Source of the DNA: Vibrio tetraodonis
GTDB lineage: Bacteria; Pseudomonadota; Gammaproteobacteria; Enterobacterales; Vibrionaceae
Assembly (NCBI RefSeq): GCF_003350295.1
Contig: NZ_QLYY01000008.1
Span: 124,001 to 188,000 of the forward strand
Direction of reading: 5' to 3'
DNA: 64,000 bases
Positions 9,264-18,055 of the stretch are shown piece by piece (positions within the stretch are counted from its first letter, which is position 1; each line of letters starts with the position of its first letter). Below the pieces are notes generated by a model. It saw only the letters and a program-made list of their open reading frames with translations. It made no database searches and had not been told where the DNA came from. A program made the translations under genes and the position numbers.

Positions 9264-10403
9264 TTATATGCACCTTAAAGCTAAATAAAGTTGAATTTTC
9301 TCATCTATATTATTGATTTTAAGTCTAGTTATGTGTTCTATCTTATCTAGTCTGTATCTTAATGTGTTGCGGTGGATATGGAGTTCTGCACAAGTTTGAG
9401 TAAGATCGCAATTTTGTGCAAAAAATACGGTCAAAGTTTTTATCAAGGTGCCTCTAGCATCTTCTTGTTTTAATAGATGGATAGGTTGGCTGACTTGTGC
9501 TTTACGCCATTCATCTTGCATCAAACCATCAATAAGCACCGATAGTTTATGATCTTGATAAAAAAGGATCGCTTGTTTGCTACTACTACAAGATAAGGTA
9601 GCCTTCGCTGTTTCGTAAGAGCGAGACAGACCAACCAAACCGGGAAAATAGTCCCCTATGGCAATTTGAATTGAAAAGTCGGTCTCTTGACTGATTCGTT
9701 TGAGCAGGCGTTTGACTCGCTTGTTCTCTTCTATTTTGCTCCATGATTGGTTGACGACAGTGATGGGTTTAAGTACCACAACTTCATTTTGCGAAACTGA
9801 CACAATACCGACTATGTTATCTCGTTCAGGGTATTCCAGTAGATGGACCAGCTTTTGTAGCTGCTCTAGTGTTAGAGGTTGCCCTTGTTTTGGTATCACC
9901 TTGATAGCTGCAGCTACCCTTGGTTGAGACAGATCTAGGTCTAATCGTTCAGCTATGGATAGCAATTGTGTTTCATTTAATGTCGAGCCTTGAATAAGCT
10001 GCAATAGAAGTTCTTCTCGATGACGCTTGTTCCACTGAATCTGAGCCATTAAATCTGCTTGCTCGACAATCAACTCAGCGGTCATTTTGACCATTTCTCC
10101 TAAGCGGCGCACCTCGTCAGGGTTGCCTGAAATACCGACCACACCAATGACCTTGTCTTGATGTAAAATGGGTAAATTAATGCCTTGTTTTACCCCCATT
10201 AAGGTCTTAGCAGTCCCATCACTGATTTCGACAATACGATTATCATGGATTGCCAATAGAGCACCGTCATGGAGTTTGTTCAATCGGCTTGGATCGCTCG
10301 ACCCAATGATGTGTCCATGTTCATCCATGACGTTAACGGGGTACTGAATGATTTTGGTCGCACGCTCAACAATTTGTTTTGCGATTAAAGAATTTAACTG
10401 CAT
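9264..10403 (-). CDS. cdaR: CdaR-type sugar-diacid regulator
   Basis: A 379-residue transcription factor. The N-terminal part (about residues 1-135) is the putative sugar-diacid recognition domain, beginning MQLNSLIAKQIVERATKII and containing INLPILHQDKVIGVVGISG. The C-terminal part is a PucR-type helix-turn-helix with CAELHIHRNTLRYRLDKIE (about 335-353). E. coli CdaR senses glycerate or sugar diacids and activates glucarate, galactarate and glycerate genes. Here it lies upstream of the permease and kinase genes on the same strand with a 137-bp gap, so it probably activates that pair. No good ribosome site precedes the ATG. Confidence 0.9.
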   Translation of the reverse strand: MQLNSLIAKQIVERATKIIQYPVNVMDEHGHIIGSSDPSRLNKLHDGALLAIHDNRIVEISDGTAKTLMGVKQGINLPILHQDKVIGVVGISGNPDEVRRLGEMVKMTAELIVEQADLMAQIQWNKRHREELLLQLIQGSTLNETQLLSIAERLDLDLSQPRVAAAIKVIPKQGQPLTLEQLQKLVHLLEYPERDNIVGIVSVSQNEVVVLKPITVVNQSWSKIEENKRVKRLLKRISQETDFSIQIAIGDYFPGLVGLSRSYETAKATLSCSSSKQAILFYQDHKLSVLIDGLMQDEWRKAQVSQPIHLLKQEDARGTLIKTLTVFFAQNCDLTQTCAELHIHRNTLRYRLDKIEHITRLKINNIDEKIQLYLALRCI

Positions 10404-10522
10404 GTTAAAAGAGTCTTTGGCTCTGGTTGATTAATAGAGCTAACATAGCATAACGACCATTAGGATTAATACGACTATGGGTATGGTAAGAAGAGGCAGT
10501 GATCCATAATATTTAAAGCTCG

Positions 10523-11248
10523 TTAATCTAGCCCATACTTTCCCTTCAATTTTTCAACAAATGAAGCATTCTTTTTCAAGAATTCATCAAACTCTTTGAC
10601 GATTTCTGTATGTTTCACCGTCGATAGAAAGTAATCACCATTGATGTGTGGGAGAGAGGGGTCAAAAGCTATCATTTCATCATCGATCCCAAGTGATCTC
10701 ATGGTATAGCTGGCGACTGCAACATTAAAATATACACCTTCAACATCGTCCCTATTGAGGAAAATACTGATGAGAGTTTTAATGTTATTGAACTCTTTGA
10801 CCTTGATTGCTCCTTGGTTCACCTCATTAATGACCGCATAAGGAGTAAAGCCTCTTACTATGCCTAAAGTTTTGAGTTTGGTTTGACCAAGTTTGCCGGC
10901 GGAAACCATGATGCCATCGATATAGCTCAATGCAGATTGACTGTATGTTATATCGGTGCCTTGTTTAAAATCGCTTGCCCAGTTTGGGTTGTCAGGAAAT
11001 TTTAAATCTATTTCATCTTCAACAAGTTCATGAAAAAGACGAACAATGGGTAGCGGCCGATATGTGATGGTGTGATTATATTTTGCTGCAAAATGGTCAA
11101 GCAGCTCCCTTGCATAGCCAGCATACTCACCAGACTTAATCGAGGAGATAGGGTGATAATCAATATTTTCCACACCTATTATTAGATTCTTTCCATACGA
11201 TACTTGACTGAATATCAAAATGAATACGCTGATTATTGATGCCTTCAT
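10523..11248 (-). CDS. periplasmic solute-binding (SBP_bac_3-like) protein
   Basis: A 241-residue secreted protein with a signal peptide of about 19 residues (MKASIISVFILIFSQVSYG). The mature part begins KNLIIGVENIDYHPISS and has the pattern of the amino-acid-type family 3 binding fold, with GEYAGYARELLDHFAAKY. There are no ABC permease or ATPase genes beside it. Many such orphan proteins in Vibrio act as sensors or have unknown ligands, so I do not call it a transporter component. It lies 82 bp upstream of the short-chain dehydrogenase gene on the same strand but is probably separate. Confidence 0.7.
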   Translation of the reverse strand: MKASIISVFILIFSQVSYGKNLIIGVENIDYHPISSIKSGEYAGYARELLDHFAAKYNHTITYRPLPIVRLFHELVEDEIDLKFPDNPNWASDFKQGTDITYSQSALSYIDGIMVSAGKLGQTKLKTLGIVRGFTPYAVINEVNQGAIKVKEFNNIKTLISIFLNRDDVEGVYFNVAVASYTMRSLGIDDEMIAFDPSLPHINGDYFLSTVKHTEIVKEFDEFLKKNASFVEKLKGKYGLD

Positions 11249-11329
11249 TGCATAGCCTGTATTATTGCCATCGACAAAATTATCTTCTAGTTAACAGTTT
11301 AGGTGATATAGCACCCGTGTGTTTTAAGC

Positions 11330-12145
11330 TTAGCTCGGCAATGGACTGTGCATCGCTATGACTTTCTCTATGGTTTTTAGCACTTCACTGATCTTGTCAT
11401 TGTCGAGAGCATCTCTATGCGGAGACGTAAATGCTTCTATATCATTGTCGAAATACTCACCATATGCTTGGGCGAATTCGTCAGAGATAGCCGCTTTGAC
11501 TAAGATATCCGCACCTTGGCTAATGTCACCACCTGCTACACCATAAGCATCTTTGACCATTTTGCTGCCAAGAAACGATTTTGGATTCACCGCGACGATT
11601 AATGGCCCTGAAGTCCTACAGTCTGTACCAACTTTTCTTGACCACATGGTCAGGGCGAGCTTGCTTTGTGCGTAAGCTTCACCATCACTAAGCGGCAGTT
11701 TTCCCTCTAGAGCAAGCAAGTTTACAGGTGTTTGTGCGGCAGACGAGAGGTTTATAACGCGACTAGATGGGGTCATTACAGGCTGAAGCCGATGAGTTAT
11801 GAGGTAAGGAGCGATAGTATTGACCATAAATCGCACATCCAAGCCTTTGTCGGTTATCGTCTGTGAAGTGGAGAAAATACCAGCGTTATTAATGATAACA
11901 TCCAACTTATCGTAGGTTTGATTTATGGTATTTATCATCTTATAAATGGCCTCAAAGGAGGATAAGTCAGCAACCAATGAATCTATTTTACCTTTACCGA
12001 TGCTTTTTAACGTGCTTTGCACCGCTGTAACCTTCGATGGATTACGTCCATGGATTATTACATGATGGCCCTGTGTAACCAACTTTTTGGCTGTTTCTAA
12101 ACCTATCCCATCCGTAGCGCCGGTAACCAATATAATATTTTGCAT
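11330..12145 (-). CDS. short-chain dehydrogenase/reductase (SDR)
   Basis: A 271-residue SDR oxidoreductase. The nucleotide-binding motif TGxxxGIG appears as TGATDGIG close to the N-terminus, followed by a basic HGRNPSK consistent with NADP(H) use. NNAG is present. The catalytic triad is Ser (NLSSAAQ), Tyr and Lys in YAQSKLAL. ATG 12145 gives MQNIILVTGATDGIG, the usual SDR start; an in-frame TTG at 12181 would add 12 residues. Neither start has a strong ribosome site. The substrate is unknown. Confidence 0.85.
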   Translation of the reverse strand: MQNIILVTGATDGIGLETAKKLVTQGHHVIIHGRNPSKVTAVQSTLKSIGKGKIDSLVADLSSFEAIYKMINTINQTYDKLDVIINNAGIFSTSQTITDKGLDVRFMVNTIAPYLITHRLQPVMTPSSRVINLSSAAQTPVNLLALEGKLPLSDGEAYAQSKLALTMWSRKVGTDCRTSGPLIVAVNPKSFLGSKMVKDAYGVAGGDISQGADILVKAAISDEFAQAYGEYFDNDIEAFTSPHRDALDNDKISEVLKTIEKVIAMHSPLPS

Positions 12146-12325
12146 AACTATTTTATTACGTATTAACCTAGATTTAGCCAATTATAGATCTTGGTGAAAA
12201 TAGATCATTCGTGTCGTTGAGTTTTTGAGAACGATAGGGCTCATTATAAATGTGAATTAACGAAACATGTACAACTGGGCTTTTTATGCCTATAGAGATT
12301 AGAGGGATGATTGATAAGGCTTGGT

Positions 12326-13033
12326 ATGAAACCCATTTTATTCACGCTTTTTATTGCTTTGTTTGCTACTTCTGTAAATGGCAAGCTGATCATTAACACT
12401 GAAGAGTACGCACCTCTCAGTTATACAGAGAATGGAGTTTTGAAGGGGATTGCTACTGAGCAGGTTGAAGCAATATTCAGTCTTGCAGACATAGATTATG
12501 AAATCCGAGTCTTTCCTTGGGCTAGGTCGTACAACAAAGCGTTAACTGAAGCCAACACCTGTGTATTCACAACATCACACACGCCTGAAAGAAGTAACCT
12601 TTTTAAGTGGGTTGAACCTCTGTCTTTAAATATGTCAGTTCTGGTGAAATCGAAACAAAGCAGCGTGAGCGTTCGCACTATTGATGAGGCAATGAAATAT
12701 CGAATTGGGATTCAAAATGAGGATGTGGCAGGTGCTTATCTGAAAGATAAAGGTTTTATTAGTCTAGATAGTGCGGCCAACGTAGATCAATCGATTCTTA
12801 AGCTGCTTGCCGGAAGAGTTGATATGGTGGCTTTAGCTGAGTCCCGTTATCTGGCAATGGTTGATCAGGGTCAACCGATAGAGAAAGTGATTGATATTTT
12901 TGCACTTAAGATGGGTCTTGCCTGTAATCGACAAGTGGAGGACGCAACGATAGAGAAACTCCAAAAGGCTTTGGATAAACTTATCCAAGAAGGGATGCAG
13001 GACAAAATAAACACCAAATACAAAAATTCCTGA
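12326..13033 (+). CDS. periplasmic solute-binding (SBP_bac_3-like) protein
   Basis: A 235-residue secreted protein with signal peptide MKPILFTLFIALFATSVNG. The mature part contains SYTENGVLKGIATEQVEAIF and the later VFTTSHTPERSNLFKWV, typical of the family 3 periplasmic-binding fold. ATG 12326 is chosen over TTG 12311 because AAGG at 12316-12319 is spaced correctly. It has no transporter genes beside it and diverges from the SDR gene across about 180 bp. It is a distant paralogue, by fold only, of the protein at 10523-11248. Confidence 0.75.
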   Translation: MKPILFTLFIALFATSVNGKLIINTEEYAPLSYTENGVLKGIATEQVEAIFSLADIDYEIRVFPWARSYNKALTEANTCVFTTSHTPERSNLFKWVEPLSLNMSVLVKSKQSSVSVRTIDEAMKYRIGIQNEDVAGAYLKDKGFISLDSAANVDQSILKLLAGRVDMVALAESRYLAMVDQGQPIEKVIDIFALKMGLACNRQVEDATIEKLQKALDKLIQEGMQDKINTKYKNS

Positions 13034-13092
13034 CATCTATTGGCATCTAATGTTTTAATCTGCATTTAAAGCCACAATCAAGGAAACGATAG

Positions 13093-13488
13093 ATGTCAGG
13101 TATTACGGATCTAGACCAACTGCTTTCTTCAATGCAACCTAAGCTGAGCTATGGTGAGTTTGTCTTTTGCACTGTAGAAGGTGATCTTCAAAACTATACT
13201 GAGCTTAAACCCCTCGCAAGTTTTATCGAAGCTGAAGGCTTAACGCTAGTGCTTGAAAAAGACATAGCCGAAAAGTCGGGTATAGACTTTGAAGGTGTTT
13301 ATCGCCAAATAACATTAACAGTGCATTCGAGCTTAGAAGCGGTTGGCCTGACCGCGGCAGTTTCGACCAAGTTAGCCTCAAAAGGCATCAGCGCAAATGT
13401 TATCGCTGCCTATTATCACGACCACATTTTTGTTCCAGCAAGTAAAGCAAATGCTGCCCTTGCGGCATTGATGGAATTTAGTCAGTAG
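13093..13488 (+). CDS. ACT-domain protein
   Basis: A 131-residue cytoplasmic protein that looks like the stand-alone ACT-domain family found in marine gammaproteobacteria. Key parts are YGEFVFCTVEGDL, a central ITLTVHSSLEAVGLTAAVS and ISANVIAAYYHDHIFVP. ACT domains usually bind amino acids; the ligand here is unknown. AAGGA lies directly upstream of the ATG. Its stop codon overlaps the end of the convergent YbjQ-type gene by 7 bp. Confidence 0.75.
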   Translation: MSGITDLDQLLSSMQPKLSYGEFVFCTVEGDLQNYTELKPLASFIEAEGLTLVLEKDIAEKSGIDFEGVYRQITLTVHSSLEAVGLTAAVSTKLASKGISANVIAAYYHDHIFVPASKANAALAALMEFSQ

Positions 13489-13805
13489 CTGGCTTTAAGC
13501 TTTACCGCAGTTCCAAACACCATAAGTTCTGATGCTCCGTCAGTAATCGCACTGGTTGTAAATCGAATCCCGACCACAGCATCTGCATTGAGCTTAGCGG
13601 CGTCTTGAACGAGACGCTCAATAGCGATTTCACGCGCTTCAGTTAACATTTCGGTGTAGCCTTTCAGCTCACCACCGACAATGCCTTTAAGTCCGGCCAT
13701 AATGTCTCGTCCAACGTGTTTGGATTGGACAATATTGCCATTTACAATGCCTAGCACGGTTTCAATCTTTCTGCCCGGAATCGTTTCTGTAGTTGTGTAG
13801 ATCAT
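13482..13805 (-). CDS. YbjQ/UPF0145 family protein
   Basis: A 107-residue protein of the YbjQ (UPF0145) family. It contains DIMAGLKGIVGGELKGYTEML, AREIAIERLVQDAAKLNADAVVGI and the late LMVFGTAVKL, which closely follow E. coli YbjQ. Two ATG codons in tandem (13808 and 13805) follow AGGAG; the second has the better spacing and matches YbjQ's start. Function is not established for the family, although it assembles into oligomers in known structures. It overlaps the convergent ACT-domain gene by 7 bp. Confidence 0.85.
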   Translation of the reverse strand: MIYTTTETIPGRKIETVLGIVNGNIVQSKHVGRDIMAGLKGIVGGELKGYTEMLTEAREIAIERLVQDAAKLNADAVVGIRFTTSAITDGASELMVFGTAVKLKASY

Positions 13806-13932
13806 CATCCATCTCCTAGAATACCCAAACAAGATACTTTGGTCGCACAAGTTAACAACTTCAATTATTTTTGAAGTTATTTTTCGAAAATGCCTGTTTA
13901 TATCACTCAATGTTTGATCATTTGGATATAGA

Positions 13933-14829
13933 TCATGCCGCAAGTGATGCCCTAATTTTTTCCTCGTAGAGGTCGAGCATTTCATAGCGTTTGCGATACA
14001 TTTTTCGCTTTGTCCGGTTTAGATCGTCTAAATCTCGGCGAATACTCTCTATCGGCAGTTTAAATTGATAGGGGCTTTGTTTGATGCCACTCATTTCGCG
14101 ACAGAATGCGTCATAGTCAAACACCATTTTTTTGCGTTGTCTTCTACTTCTGTAATCAGACGCATTATAGACATGACCTTTGTTGGTGACACAATAGGCG
14201 TTCGACAAACCAAAGTGGCGAGCAAACATTATGGTCAGTTCAACAATAAGAGCTTTAGGGCGCATTCCGTGTTGAGCTTTTGTTAACGATTTAATAATAT
14301 CAGAGCGATCTTCAATGGAGCCTCTGGCACCTTGAATACAGCCGATAAATAAGTCGCCACTCTCAGTGACACAAAACGTGGTGAAATAAATGCTTTGCAG
14401 CGCTTTATCGGTAATGGATAAACCCAGAGAGCCTTCTCGCCATTCGCCTGAGCAAAGTCGCACATCATACTCTTCGCCATTGTTTCCTTGAATCGAAAAA
14501 AGCTTATACCCCTGCTCGGAATAAGCGTGCTTGCTTTTTTCTCCCAACTGCTTAGACATAAAATTGAGGTGGGCAGAAAGGTTTTTTAAACGAGTTGCCT
14601 TATTCCAGTTGAGACACACATAAGGATGCGTGGGTTGATCGTACATCTTGGGCCTGAGGTCAAAAAGGTCTCGAATATGTTGATCTTCCTGCATAGATTG
14701 AACGGCTCTCGCTGCGCTTGGCGCAATCATATAGCGAAAGCAGAATCTGCAGTGGTTCCGATACACAGTGAACTTATTTTGTGTACCATTTATTTTTTTG
14801 GAAATCTTGTATAACGTTTTAAGCTTCAC
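13933..14829 (-). CDS. VirK/YbjX family (DUF535) protein
   Basis: A 298-residue protein of the VirK/YbjX (DUF535) family. Diagnostic parts are TTFCVTESGDLFIGCIQGARG, KAQHGMRPKALIVELTIMFA and the basic stretch DYRSRRQRKKMVFDYDAFC. In Salmonella and Shigella, relatives are linked to envelope stress, peptide resistance or virulence; the biochemical activity is unknown. A GTG start at 14829 is chosen because GAGG lies just upstream (TTGAGGTTACC). An ATG at 14886 would add 19 unlikely residues. It is divergent from the zinc-metallophore operon. Confidence 0.82.
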   Translation of the reverse strand: MKLKTLYKISKKINGTQNKFTVYRNHCRFCFRYMIAPSAARAVQSMQEDQHIRDLFDLRPKMYDQPTHPYVCLNWNKATRLKNLSAHLNFMSKQLGEKSKHAYSEQGYKLFSIQGNNGEEYDVRLCSGEWREGSLGLSITDKALQSIYFTTFCVTESGDLFIGCIQGARGSIEDRSDIIKSLTKAQHGMRPKALIVELTIMFARHFGLSNAYCVTNKGHVYNASDYRSRRQRKKMVFDYDAFCREMSGIKQSPYQFKLPIESIRRDLDDLNRTKRKMYRKRYEMLDLYEEKIRASLAA

Positions 14830-15024
14830 GGTAACCTCAAAGTGAAAACGAAGTTTTCCCGAGGAATATAATGATAGAAATAACAATTTCTGTATGGGTT
14901 TGTCAGAGGCTTACGACAAAGTTATACATAGGCGATAAGTTTGCTTTGTGTCACTAATATGCCCGCGAATGCATTTTGATAATCTATTTGAATGTTATGA
15001 ACTATAAAACTTGTTTCAAATTAT

Positions 15025-15043
15025 AATGTTATGATATAACATT
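15025..15043 (+). promoter_or_regulatory. Zur-type operator upstream of the metallophore operon
   Basis: AATGTTATGATATAACATT is an 8-bp inverted repeat around GAT. It differs at one position from the core of the known gammaproteobacterial Zur site (AATGTTATANTATAACATT). It lies 33 bp before the first gene of an eight-gene zinc-type locus, where repression by zinc-loaded Zur would block transcription. A Fur box has a different core (GATAAT repeats), so Zur is the better reading. The assignment of the regulator is inference from sequence and context. Confidence 0.82.
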
Positions 15044-15076
15044 TCAATCGATGGTAATTTTTGAACAGTATTAAAA

Positions 15077-16186
15077 ATGAAAAAGGCAATATATCAGTGC
15101 ATTCTGCTCATTACTCTCTTGTTAGGCCTTAACCTACCAGCCTTGGCCAAAATCGAGGTTGAAGATGTGCTGGGTCGGCATATCACTTTGGAAGCGCCTG
15201 CTGAGCGCATATTCTTAGGCTTTTACTTCGAAGACTATCTGGCTATTGCAGGTCCAGATGCATACAAGAAAGTGGCTATTTTTCCTCGTCATTCTTGGAA
15301 AGACTATCGTCAGTCACAGTGGCAAACGTATCGTGACATCATTCCTGAAATTGAAACCATTACTGATTCTGGATCCATTTACACTGGAACCTTTGATTTC
15401 GAGTCGCTCCTCACTACGAAACCAGATGTCGCCTTGCTGGCAGCATGGCAATACGATGCCTTGGGTGACAAGGTCGCTTTGCTTGAAAAAAGCGGAATTA
15501 AAGTCGTTGTCGTTGATTTTAATGCACAAACTTTAGAGCGACATTTAAAAAGTGCGAGAGTGATAGGCAAAGTCATGGGAACTGAAGGGCGGGCAGAAGC
15601 CATTGCTCAAGACTATGAACAAACCGTTAATGATGTGCAAAGACGAGTGGCTAAGTATCTGAGTCAACATCCACAAAGACGAGTTTATGTGGAAATTGGT
15701 ACAGGTGGAGCTGCGGAGTATGGTAAGTCTTATGCGAATGCGATGTGGGGAAACTTGCTTAATGTAGCAGGGGCCAACAACATTGCTAATGGTAAAATTG
15801 ATGGTTCTGCACACCTGACCCCCGAATATGTGCTCAGCCAAGACCCTGAAGTTATCTTCATTTCCGGTGCGCACTGGGCCAAACATAATGGCAGTGCTTT
15901 GCTAGGTTTTGGCACCAAAGCAGAAGATGCGCAAGCCACCTATCATCCGTATCTTGAGAGAGCTGGCTGGGAGCACATCACCGCCGTCAAGCAAGGTCAT
16001 GTATATGGTATGTATCACTCTGGTACTCGGACTATTTATGACCATATATTTCTTGAATTTCTCGCTAAATCTATCTATCCAGAGGCGTTTAAGGACGTGG
16101 ATCCTATGGCACATCACCGAGCTTTTTTTGAGCAATACATGCCGCAAAAACTCTCTGGAACATTCATGATCAAGGTGGATAGTTAA
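15077..16186 (+). CDS. ABC metallophore-binding protein (BtuF/FecB-like)
   Basis: A 369-residue periplasmic binding protein with signal peptide ending LPALA, then KIEVEDVLGRHITLEAPAER, the classic start of the siderophore/cobalamin-binding family. It ends with SIYPEAFKDVDP, another family signature. Three further genes in tight succession complete the importer. In this locus it probably carries the zinc-loaded opine metallophore, or another zinc complex, from periplasm to permease. The ligand is inferred from the neighbouring biosynthesis genes and the Zur-type operator. No clear ribosome site precedes the ATG, which lies 33 bp after the operator. Confidence 0.85.
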   Translation: MKKAIYQCILLITLLLGLNLPALAKIEVEDVLGRHITLEAPAERIFLGFYFEDYLAIAGPDAYKKVAIFPRHSWKDYRQSQWQTYRDIIPEIETITDSGSIYTGTFDFESLLTTKPDVALLAAWQYDALGDKVALLEKSGIKVVVVDFNAQTLERHLKSARVIGKVMGTEGRAEAIAQDYEQTVNDVQRRVAKYLSQHPQRRVYVEIGTGGAAEYGKSYANAMWGNLLNVAGANNIANGKIDGSAHLTPEYVLSQDPEVIFISGAHWAKHNGSALLGFGTKAEDAQATYHPYLERAGWEHITAVKQGHVYGMYHSGTRTIYDHIFLEFLAKSIYPEAFKDVDPMAHHRAFFEQYMPQKLSGTFMIKVDS

Positions 16187-16189
16187 GTC

Positions 16190-17266
16190 ATGCTAGGAAA
16201 TGTGCAATCCAGTGCTCATTCTCATGAGATGAATTTAAATCAGGGCGGGGTTTACAGAAAAATCCAGCAAAGGCGATACCGCGCTTTGTTGATTACTTTT
16301 ATCGCGCTTTGTATTTCTATTTTTTTGGATATTTGTACGGGAGCCTCATGGATAAGCTTAGACAGTGTGGCTGATGCCTTACTTGGCGGCCCACAAGGGA
16401 ATACGCTGTCGACAACTATAGTGTGGCATTTGCGGCTTCCCGTCACGCTTACCTGTTTAGTGGTAGGTGCTTCGCTGGGGCTGGCGGGAGGTTTAATGCA
16501 AACCTTGCTCGCCAATCCGCTGGCAAGCCCCTACACCTTGGGGATTTCTGCTGCTGCTGGCTTTGGTGCCGCTACGGCCTTGCTCACTGGATTTTCTCTC
16601 TTTGGTCTTGCTTGGCTTGGAGTGCCTATCGCTGCTTTTATTGCATCAGCAATCGCAAGCCTAGCGATTTATTTTATCGGCCGCTCCCAGAATATGGACG
16701 CTAAAATCCTCATTCTAGCTGGGATTGTGGTGCTGTTTTTCTTTCAGGCTTTGCAGTCTTTAGTCCAATACCTAGCATCACCAGAAGTTCTTCAACAAAT
16801 CGTGTTCTGGCTATTTGGGAGTTTGTTGAAAGCCTCTTGGTTATCGTTTGCAGTGGCTGGTGTGATCCTCATTATTGGTCTGCTGTTTTCTCTTCCCAGA
16901 GTATGGGCGTTGACGGCCTTATCTTCAGGAGAGGAACGCGCACAGGCGCTTGGTGTTAATACCCGAAAGCTCAGACTAGAAATGTTTTTACTCTGCTCGC
17001 TACTCACTGCTGGCGCTGTGTCTTTTGTTGGTACGATTGGTTTTGTTGGTTTGGTTGCTCCGCATCTTGCTCGCCTTTTAGTCGGTGAAGACCAGCGCCT
17101 TTATTTGCCTTTGTCGACATTAATGGGTGCCTTATTGCTTTGTGTATCTTCCTTGGTCGGTAAAGTGATTATTCCTGGCACAATTATTCCAATAGGTATT
17201 ATCACCTCTTTAGTTGGAGTGCCGTTTCTTCTTTATTTGTTACTTAACCGTCGGGGTGGGCTATGA
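16190..17266 (+). CDS. ABC metallophore permease (FecCD/BtuC family)
   Basis: A 358-residue inner-membrane permease of the BtuC/FecCD family. The signature motifs LGLAGGLMQTLLANPLASP (about 96-114) and the cytoplasmic coupling region LGVNTRKLRLEMF are visible, as is VGLVAPHLARLLVGED near the end. About nine or ten membrane segments can be counted. The N-terminus has a short His-containing extension (SSAHSHEM) before the usual start, so translation could also begin at the later Met. It lies 3 bp after the binding-protein gene and overlaps the ATPase gene by 4 bp, so the three are one transporter. Confidence 0.9.
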   Translation: MLGNVQSSAHSHEMNLNQGGVYRKIQQRRYRALLITFIALCISIFLDICTGASWISLDSVADALLGGPQGNTLSTTIVWHLRLPVTLTCLVVGASLGLAGGLMQTLLANPLASPYTLGISAAAGFGAATALLTGFSLFGLAWLGVPIAAFIASAIASLAIYFIGRSQNMDAKILILAGIVVLFFFQALQSLVQYLASPEVLQQIVFWLFGSLLKASWLSFAVAGVILIIGLLFSLPRVWALTALSSGEERAQALGVNTRKLRLEMFLLCSLLTAGAVSFVGTIGFVGLVAPHLARLLVGEDQRLYLPLSTLMGALLLCVSSLVGKVIIPGTIIPIGIITSLVGVPFLLYLLLNRRGGL

Positions 17267-18018
17267 AGCATCTGTCACTCAAAGATGTTGCGGTTGACAT
17301 AGGTGGAAAATCAATATTGACACCGATAAACGCGACATTCAAATCTGGTGAGTTCTCAGCCATTATTGGCCCCAATGGCGCAGGGAAAACCACGTTATTA
17401 AAGACGATGATGGGATTAATGCCCAGTCAAGGGAGTTTGGGTGCATTTTTAGACGATGGTCAAAGCATTCCACGCAATCGATATGCTTATTTGTGCCAGC
17501 TCAATAAGTCTTCGAGCCAACTTACTGTGATTGAAGTGGTGTTGCTGGGCTTGGTTCATTCGTTAACTTGGCGCATTACTCCAGAGCAGGAACAGACCGC
17601 TGAATCTATTTTGAGAGAGCTTGGGTTGCTTCATCTTGCCACTCGTACCTTTTCTCATTTAAGCGGTGGTCAGCAGCAATTAGTCTCAATGGCTCAGGCA
17701 TTAGTTGGTCGTCCATCCGTTTTACTTTTAGACGAGCCGACCAGTGCGTTGGACCTAAAACATCAGGTGCAAGTGCTGGCGCTGGCAAAAGATTACACGC
17801 TTGAACATCAATGCATCACCATAGCGGTATTACATGATCTTTCTATGGCTGCACGCTATTGCGACCATTTACTGTTGCTTGATCAAGGTAAAATTCAAAA
17901 AGCAGGCTCACCAAGCGATGTACTTGATGAACAGCTGCTTAGCCGAGTGTATCAAGTTGATGTGAATGTTGGTCAGTGTAATAAAGGGCATCTCCACGTA
18001 ACGCCATATTGCCTTTAG
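17263..18018 (+). CDS. ABC metallophore transporter ATPase
   Basis: A 251-residue ATPase of the FepC/BtuD type. Walker A is GPNGAGKTT (about residues 38-46), the signature is LSGGQQQLVSMAQAL, and Walker B is VLLLDEPTSALDL. It powers the permease encoded just upstream, with which it overlaps in an ATGA arrangement. The C-terminal part RVYQVDVNV resembles FepC-type ends. The next gene (CntL-like) starts 37 bp later, so transporter and biosynthesis are likely on one message. Confidence 0.93.
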   Translation: MKHLSLKDVAVDIGGKSILTPINATFKSGEFSAIIGPNGAGKTTLLKTMMGLMPSQGSLGAFLDDGQSIPRNRYAYLCQLNKSSSQLTVIEVVLLGLVHSLTWRITPEQEQTAESILRELGLLHLATRTFSHLSGGQQQLVSMAQALVGRPSVLLLDEPTSALDLKHQVQVLALAKDYTLEHQCITIAVLHDLSMAARYCDHLLLLDQGKIQKAGSPSDVLDEQLLSRVYQVDVNVGQCNKGHLHVTPYCL

Positions 18019-18055
18019 TTCAACAATATAAGAAGAAAATACACAAGGACTACTT

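Noticed and set aside
10523..13033. One ABC uptake operon made of the two binding proteins
   Set aside because: The genes are on opposite strands with an SDR gene between and no permease or ATPase.
15025..15043. Fur box
   Set aside because: The palindrome core is AATGTTAT/ATAACATT, as in Zur sites, and lacks the GATAAT-type repeats of Fur.
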